Below, one piece after another: positions 58,383 to 64,000 of a stretch of 64,000 nt of DNA; the first letter of the stretch is position 1, and each line of letters starts with the position of its first letter. The notes under the pieces were generated by a model. It had not been told where the DNA came from and ran no database searches. It saw nothing but the letters and a program-made list of their open reading frames with translations. A program made the translations under genes and the position numbers. Source of the DNA: Narthecium ossifragum (Eukaryota > Streptophyta > Magnoliopsida > Dioscoreales > Nartheciaceae); the NCBI GenBank assembly GCA_963920575.1, contig OY986975.1:948650-1012649 (forward strand), read 5' to 3'.

Positions 58383-60256
58383 CATCCATGCCTTCTTCCC
58401 CTGCCACTATTTTGCAACAATCTTTCCATAGCCACCATGCACCATAGGCAATCATGGACGTTGCCCTTACATTCTTCTCGGTCTTCTGGGATTGACAAAG
58501 TTGATGAAGATAGCTATATATGCCGAGATTACTTCCCCTGTCGCAAGTATCAAGTAGTGCTCTGCTCCAAACCTCCCGTCCGAAACTGCATTCAAAGAGC
58601 AGCACAACTGATCGGAGGCAAGGCAGAGGTTCCAGAGCACATATCAGGTTGACAATTTTCCATGCAAGAGTTTCCAGAGAAACATCTTCACTCGTGGTCC
58701 TACGGGAGCTCTCCAAGTGCTCCTCCAGGAGCTCTCCAAGTGCTCCTCCAGAGCTGGAGTTTATCGCCATTACTTTGTCTGCCATCCAAGTGCTCTAGCA
58801 TTTGATAGGCTGATGCAGATGTGACTTCGCCATCTTTGCTCCACATCCATCTAGGTCTCTCACAACTAGAATTGGGTTGCGAAGTGTTCGTGATAATGTT
58901 TTCTACCATGCTGGGATGAAAACAGAGAGTTGAGGTTGATCAAATCCCAGTTCCCATTTCCGGAGACCAAATCTTGAACGACCATTTGTGAAGCTCTGTC
59001 ATTGGATGTCATCGGGCAAGGGTGGGAGCTCAAGGGCCCGTCTCCCGTCCACCGATCATAAACAAGACTTGCACTGCAGGATGCGTTGGGTTCCCATCTC
59101 AAGCCTTTGCGAAGGGTGTCTGCTGCCTTGCAGATGGAACGCCAGAGGCATGAAGCCGGAGTGGAACGTCTGAGAAGAGGGAGAGCTCTAGTAGCCTTGT
59201 ACTTGGCGCGACAGATAGAAGTCCAAATATTCCTACGCATGTTGAGGAATGTGGCTGCTTGCTTCATCCTCAGTGCAAGCTGCCACCTCTTAAGATCTTT
59301 GAACCCGAGACCCCCACCATTTTCTTCCGGCATACATCATCTCATGCTACTCTGGAGATCAACCTCTTCTTCCCTTGCCAGAGAAATTCCCAAGCCAAGG
59401 CGGAGATCTTGTTAAGGATGGTGACTGGAGTGGGAATAGAGGACATGACATACATCGGCATTGCCTGGAGTACTGCTTGCACCAACACAGCTCGCCCTGT
59501 CATTGCCTTGGTCGGACATCTCCAAGTCACTAACTTCCTCTGGACTGCATTGATTAGAGGAGAGAAGTCCTTGACTTGCAATCTACGTGAGTCAAGGGGG
59601 ATACCCAGGTATCTCCATGACTCCACCTTCCTCGAGAAACCTAAGATATGAGACAGCTTCCTCCTTCGCCGGGAGGAGGTGGAGGGAGAGAATTTAATGT
59701 TGGATTTATCCGGGTTAACCTCCATACCAGAGAGTCTTCTGTACCTCCGCGATATGCTGGTGATCTTTTTGGCCTCCTCTCGTTTTGTAGTAGTCACGAG
59801 GAGGCAATCGCCAGCATATAGAAGATGACTTACCAGCATGGCAGCGGCTGAGTAGGTTACACCTTCCAGGGCAACTAAAGGGGTCTTGATCAGTATGGTG
59901 AGGATCTCATGTGCCAGGATGAACATATAGGCTGATATCGGGTTACCCTGCCGGAGTCTGCACGCTGTGGGGAAGAAGCCACAAACCCTGCCATTGATAA
60001 GCAATGAGAACTGGGTAGTGGTGATGCACTCCATGATCCAATCAATCATGGTGCCTGGGAAGTTCATGTGAGATAGGATCTTGCAAATGAACCTCCAACT
60101 GACTGAGTCATAGGCTGCCTTGATGTCAATCTTGATGGCCATGAGAGCTTCAGATTTTGGTGCCTTCTGCCATGTATGAAGAAGCTCGTGGGTTGCTCCA
60201 ATGTTGTCCTGTATCGCTCTACCTTCTATGTAGGCTGACTGTTCCAATGTTCCCGG
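58383..60256 (-). pseudogene. LINE reverse transcriptase relic (L1-like, 5'-truncated)
   Basis: Minus strand: RT begins EQSAYIEGRAIQDNIGATHE, then IKIDIKAAYDSVSWRFICKI, CRLRQGNPISAYMFILAHEI and LYAGDCLLV, in the order of non-LTR RT motifs. The catalytic box reads YAGD instead of (F/Y)ADD. A zinc-binding RVT region follows (GGGLGFKDLKRWQLALRMKQ; W-S-KDGEVTSASAYQML) with frameshifts and a 23 bp tandem duplication at 58707-58752. The endonuclease and start of RT are absent; homology begins abruptly at ~60256. Dead copy. Confidence 0.82.
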
Positions 60257-60264
60257 CCTCGATC

Positions 60265-60515
60265 TGAGCTAAGGACAAACAGTAAGAGGTCGGAGGACCT
60301 CGGGATGGTCGGATCTGAGTTGGGGACAAACGGTAAGAGGTCGAAGGACCTCAGGATGGCTAGATCTGCGGCCGAGATGACCATATCTTTTCCGGGGACA
60401 TAGGGGAAGAGGTCGGAGGACCTCAGGATGGTCGGATTTGAGGTTGGGATCGCCGAATCTTCACCGGGGACAAATGGGAAGAGGTTGAAGGACCTCGGGA
60501 TAGCAGAATCTGTTG
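60265..60515. repeat. Tandem repeat, about four units of 54-72 bp
   Basis: The core (A/G)AGAGGT(C/T)G(G/A)AGGACCTC(A/G)GGAT recurs at about 60281, 60335, 60409 and 60480, with GGATCTGA/GGGGACAAA words between. It directly adjoins the truncated 5' end of the LINE. Confidence 0.8.
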
Positions 60516-61477
60516 ATAGGGAGGGCGGAAATGGGGGTTTGGGGACGTCAGCATTGAGATGGGAGGTTAATGTGGCTCGTGGCGGGGCTTAACGGCGACG
60601 ATGAGCCGCGGTCGGCGGCACATCGGTGTGGACGACGCCAACGCCCCCACCCCGTTCCACATCGCTTCTCCTCAAGTTTGAAATCCTAAATATAATGGTA
60701 TTTGTGTCCTAACTCCCCGAAATGAATTTAAGGCCTTCAAAAAGTCCACATTGATCTAATTACAAATTAGGGAAACAATTTGGGCCTCTGGCCCATTCTT
60801 CCTTATTTTTATTTTGGTGATGTATGTCATTTAAATGTTAATATCATATTCTCATCCCCATAACTTGCTAGGCATCACATCTCACCTTACAATCTTCATA
60901 GTCTCTTATTTCCTCCTAAAAACATAAGAATCCTTTTAACGTTACCATTCCCCCCTAAAAACAATCATTTCAAAAATACTAATTCCCTTCAATTAACAGC
61001 TTCGGAATGGTATATATTTTTAAAAAGATTCTTTCTATTTCGGCACAAACATGATATTATAAAAAAGATTGTAGGGTGACATATGATACACGAAATGAAA
61101 GAATAGAGATATGATGATGAATCATAGCCCCATGTCTATATGTGTACACACGTCAAGATTAACAATACAACAGCCCATTTCCAACCCTTCATTACTCGCA
61201 ACCATTATTAGCATGCTGAGAAGAAGATGCGGAAGGGCATTATAATTTATACACATGATCATATTAAGAAGAAGGAAAAAAAAAGACCAGATAAATTAGA
61301 GGAATTAATATGTGCAGCTGCAACTTCCTTTCCCTTTCTGCCGCTCAAACTCCTCGGCGGCGGCAGCGGCGGCAGACGGACGGAAATGCATCTGTGAAGA
61401 AACTAAAGGAGTGATCACCGGGAACGTGGCCGGATAAGTTTTTTTTCTATGTTGTGGCCTCCTGATCGGCGGCGAGC
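60516..61477. other. Intergenic, nothing recognised
   Basis: AT-rich with no supported coding exon; GC-rich near 60540-60660. It holds the 3' region of the minus-strand gene that ends at 61478. Confidence 0.4.
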
Positions 61478-62955
61478 TTAAAGGGATTCCCGTGCAGGTG
61501 CAACGGCGGCGGAGTTGCCAGGGTTGTAGCAGTTCCGGACGTTCAAGAAGCTGTACACCCGGCTGGGCGCCTTTGTCAAGGCCTTTAGTCTCCTTCCCTT
61601 GTTCTTCTTCGGTGATTTGTGCTCCAGTTCCTATGTTTTCAGGCAGGATTCAGAGACGCTACTTCACCGATCAACTCAAAAACTTGAATTTTGATAGCAA
61701 ATACTGAGATACATTCATATTTTGATAGCTTGGATTCCTACCTCGTTGGAGTTGACAAATTCGGCGCTGTCGGCCTTTTCCTGTGGAACATCTTCCTCAA
61801 TCTTCTCAGGCTTCTCAGTAGTCTTTGCTGCATGCATGCATGCAAAATACCATATCAAAACCTATCGTCACTATGGTATATAACGTGCGTAATTCTAAAC
61901 GCACCAAAAGAATTGCTAAATTTATGATACTTTTTTAACATTTGAATTATATGCTATCATATTCGGTGGACAATGATCGAACTATTTTAAAAAAAATATA
62001 AAATATTTAACAAATCATCATTCCAAGTGATAATTACCTTCGACAATCTGAATCATTGTCATGCATGCGAGCGTCATCTTTCTTGATTGTTTTTTTTTTT
62101 TGATTAGTTGAGCCAAGGGCTAAGTAGCAAAATACAGAAAGAAACATGCCAAGAGTACAAAAAAAAGTCTCAAGTATGGGGATCATGGTGTTCGTCCAAA
62201 CGGAGTTGAAACTACGTTCTTAAAAAAAAAAAAAAAAAAAGAATTTTTCTATATAATAATGAATCATATTTTACTTTTTCCATGGGAGTCAAAATAAAAC
62301 TAACATTTCTAATATTTCCAATTAAGAATTAATTCAACCGAGTATATCAATAAAGTCATTGGAACGTACCGTTCCGGTCAAAGGGAGCCGTTTTAAACAG
62401 GTCATCGTTGGCGTCCGTCGCCGGCGGCGGCAACACGAAGAACCTAAAGCTCGGCGATCCAGGTATCTCCTCCCAACCCACCTTCCTCCCATCCTGCTCC
62501 TCCTCCTCCTTCTCCTGTCCCGCTGGCGCCGGCGCCACCTCCTCCTCAGCATCCGTCACCGGGGACACCTTCTCCTCTTCAGCATCCGTCGCCAGTGACA
62601 CCTTCTTCTCCTCCTCCTCAGCATCCGTCGCCGGTGACACCTTCTTCTCCTCCTGCTCTTGCACCGCTGGTGCCGCCTCCTGCACGGCCTCCGGCTCGGC
62701 TGACATTTTCTCATGCACCTGCATCGCCTCGTCGCCTTCCGTCTCCTCGATCTCCTCCATGGCGGCGAAGTCGGGGACCTCGCGGTCCTCGGGCCGCAGG
62801 AGCTCCGTCGTCGACACGATGCTGTCCTTCCTCACCCTCCCGTTCCTCCGCCGCCGGATATCCTCGATCCGCCGCATGATCGGCCTCATCCCCGCCACCT
62901 CCTTCCCCTGCGCCGTCCCCCCCTCCGCCTCCATCTTCGACACGCTGCACCCCAT
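61478..62955 (-). CDS. Acidic repeat protein with predicted N-terminal lipidation (MGCSVS...), function unknown
   Basis: Three exons on the minus strand: 62955-62370, 61827-61742 and 61630-61478. All borders are GT-AG and phases agree (825 nt, 274 residues). The start MGCSVSKM fits an N-myristoylation signal with a neighbouring Cys for palmitoylation, suggesting membrane attachment (inference). A basic segment follows (residues 25-45, MRRIEDIRRRRNGRVRK), then an acidic middle with four degenerate repeats of KVSP(A/V)TDAEEE (about 105-150), and exon 3 encodes a Lys/Arg-rich tail with RVYSFLNVRNCYNPGNSAAV. I do not recognise the family. The promoter side (62956-63290) is GC-rich with an AACCCTAA telo-box-type word read on the minus strand at ~63070. 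Confidence 0.7.
62088..62240 (-). mobile_element. Short retroposon-like insert in intron 1 of the MGC gene
   Basis: Begins with a T run and TTGATTAGTTGAGCC and ends with a run of ~18 A (62222-62240). A similar TTTTTTTTGATTAATTGAGCC occurs at 55236. It resembles the tail of a SINE or LINE, but no promoter boxes or target duplication were found. Confidence 0.35.
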
Positions 62956-63294
62956 CGATCCTCTCCGAGATCGATCCGATCGGCAACGAGGGGGGAGGGA
63001 GGGAGGGGGATGGCCGGGGCGGGGCGGGGATTAAGAAGGAGGCGAGGGGGGGATTGGGATCGAGGCCAGGGTTAGGGTTTTGGATGGGCCGCGAGCGGCG
63101 AAGAGGGTTTCCCGCGCGATTTTCCCGGGGAAAGGGGGGGCGTCGTCCCAGGTGGCGAGGATGGGGATCCTGGAGATGGGATCTCCACCGTTGGATCGGG
63201 CGCATCTGGTGGACCCGGATGCGGTAAGCGCTGGAATCCGTTTTGTTTGTTACACTCGGATCCAGGCTGTGGCTTTGGACCACGGTCGTTGACC

Positions 63295-64000
63295 CGATGA
63301 TGTCAGCGGAGCTCCATAAAATCCGCTAACCCGAAACTTGGCCTTTTTTTGAGTAAAAATATGCCAAGATCTTATACGAGATCAAGTGCATTTTATCATG
63401 CAGCTAAGAATGTCCGATCCAAATTATGTTCGAATATATCAGACTGATATGAAACCACGTTGTTAGCCATAATAATGGCCATTTGGACGATTGACAAAGA
63501 TCAATGGCAATTTTATAAATAAGACGAAATTGACATCAAATCGTCTATATCTTTGGCTTTGACATAATTAGAGTATTTTGATCATAACTTTTACACCAAG
63601 TGTCCAAACTGACCGATTTTTGAACCATTGGAAAGAGGACGAAAAGATCTACAACTTTGTTGTTGACGTCTTCTCCAAATTCGGTCATTTGATATATCAA
63701 ATTAATAGTCAAAGTGTTTAATGGCAAACTGGTAAATAAGACTAAATGTTCAAATTCAATCGGCCAAATTCTCCATCGGCCAAAAGTCTATCAGCCATGT
63801 TTTGGCTGATTATTTTAATAAGACATCGATGTGTTTTGACCATTTTGGAGATAACTTTATCATATAATGTCCAAATGACTTGGTTTTTGGACCGATAGAA
63901 AGGTAATTCGAAGACTTACAATTTTCATGTTCAGAGTTTCATCAAATTCCAATGTCATCATCGGCCAAATCGCAGTAGAAGACAAAAAGCTCTACCTGAT
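63295..64000. other. AT-rich LTR-like sequence at the window edge
   Basis: Two diverged copies (about 63480-63700 and 63720-63940) share AAATAAGAC, GACCATTTTG/GATCATAACTTT, GTCCAAA(C/T)(T/G)GAC and a GAAAG...GAAGA(T/C)..TACAA block. These words are typical of plant LTR retrotransposons. No gene. Confidence 0.4.

Noticed and set aside
1..64000. tRNA, rRNA and riboswitch genes
   Set aside because: No cloverleaf or rRNA segment was recognised by eye; a tRNAscan-SE and Infernal run would settle it.

Overview
This is nuclear DNA of a flowering plant. It has spliced genes with GT-AG introns, a plastid-type pentatricopeptide repeat (PPR) gene, a mitochondrial 2-oxoglutarate dehydrogenase E2 gene, and a dense layer of plant-type transposons: Ty3-gypsy chromovirus with solo LTRs, Mutator-like elements (MULEs), hAT and LINE. 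GC-rich coding exons and Pack-MULE-like elements suggest a monocot, but that is inference and no species can be named. No tRNA, rRNA or CRISPR was seen.

Layout. 1-1615: first coding exon (minus strand) of a BAR-type/hydroxyproline-rich protein gene that runs off the left edge. 1639-3287 and 4497-6357: two MULEs with long terminal inverted repeats and 9-10 bp target duplications; the first carries a fragment of a ZAT-like C2H2 zinc-finger gene. 6581-15538: a young but internally deleted Tekay/Del-like Ty3-gypsy element with two near-identical 2.3 kb LTRs. 15610-38160: a tandem array of broken copies of one PPR gene. Two full-length or near full-length pseudogenes (16594-20561 and 36344-37530) bracket one partial and eleven truncated units repeated every ~940 bp; the array is split by two solo LTRs of the same gypsy family and by one unrelated LTR-like insert. 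39151-41886: a third solo LTR. 42590-42855: LINE tail. 43804-47087: small spliced LRR-like gene or relic. 47285-48718: the only intact PPR gene (477 codons). 49629-54650: 13-exon E2 gene (ODO2 type) with an in-frame stop. 54930-55255: NBS-LRR relic. 56760-60256: LINE relic (minus) split by a 1.1 kb hAT element. 61478-62955: three-exon gene (minus) for an acidic repeat protein with an MGC N-terminus. 63290-64000: AT-rich, LTR-like.

The main story is the decay of the PPR array. Shared nonsense codons show that the truncated units were amplified from an already dead founder. Diagnostic variants show a later block duplication of about five units (~4.65 kb). Perfect target duplications allow the later LTR insertions to be placed in order.

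The most unusual unexplained structure lies inside LTRs. Two unrelated LTRs each carry a regularly spaced series of short hairpins downstream of a TATA box: seven hairpins at 51-53 bp pitch (33681-34009), and five at 62-70 bp pitch with a constant loop and one compensated stem change (30832-31111). Other LTRs of the first family carry different GATCGATC-based hairpins.
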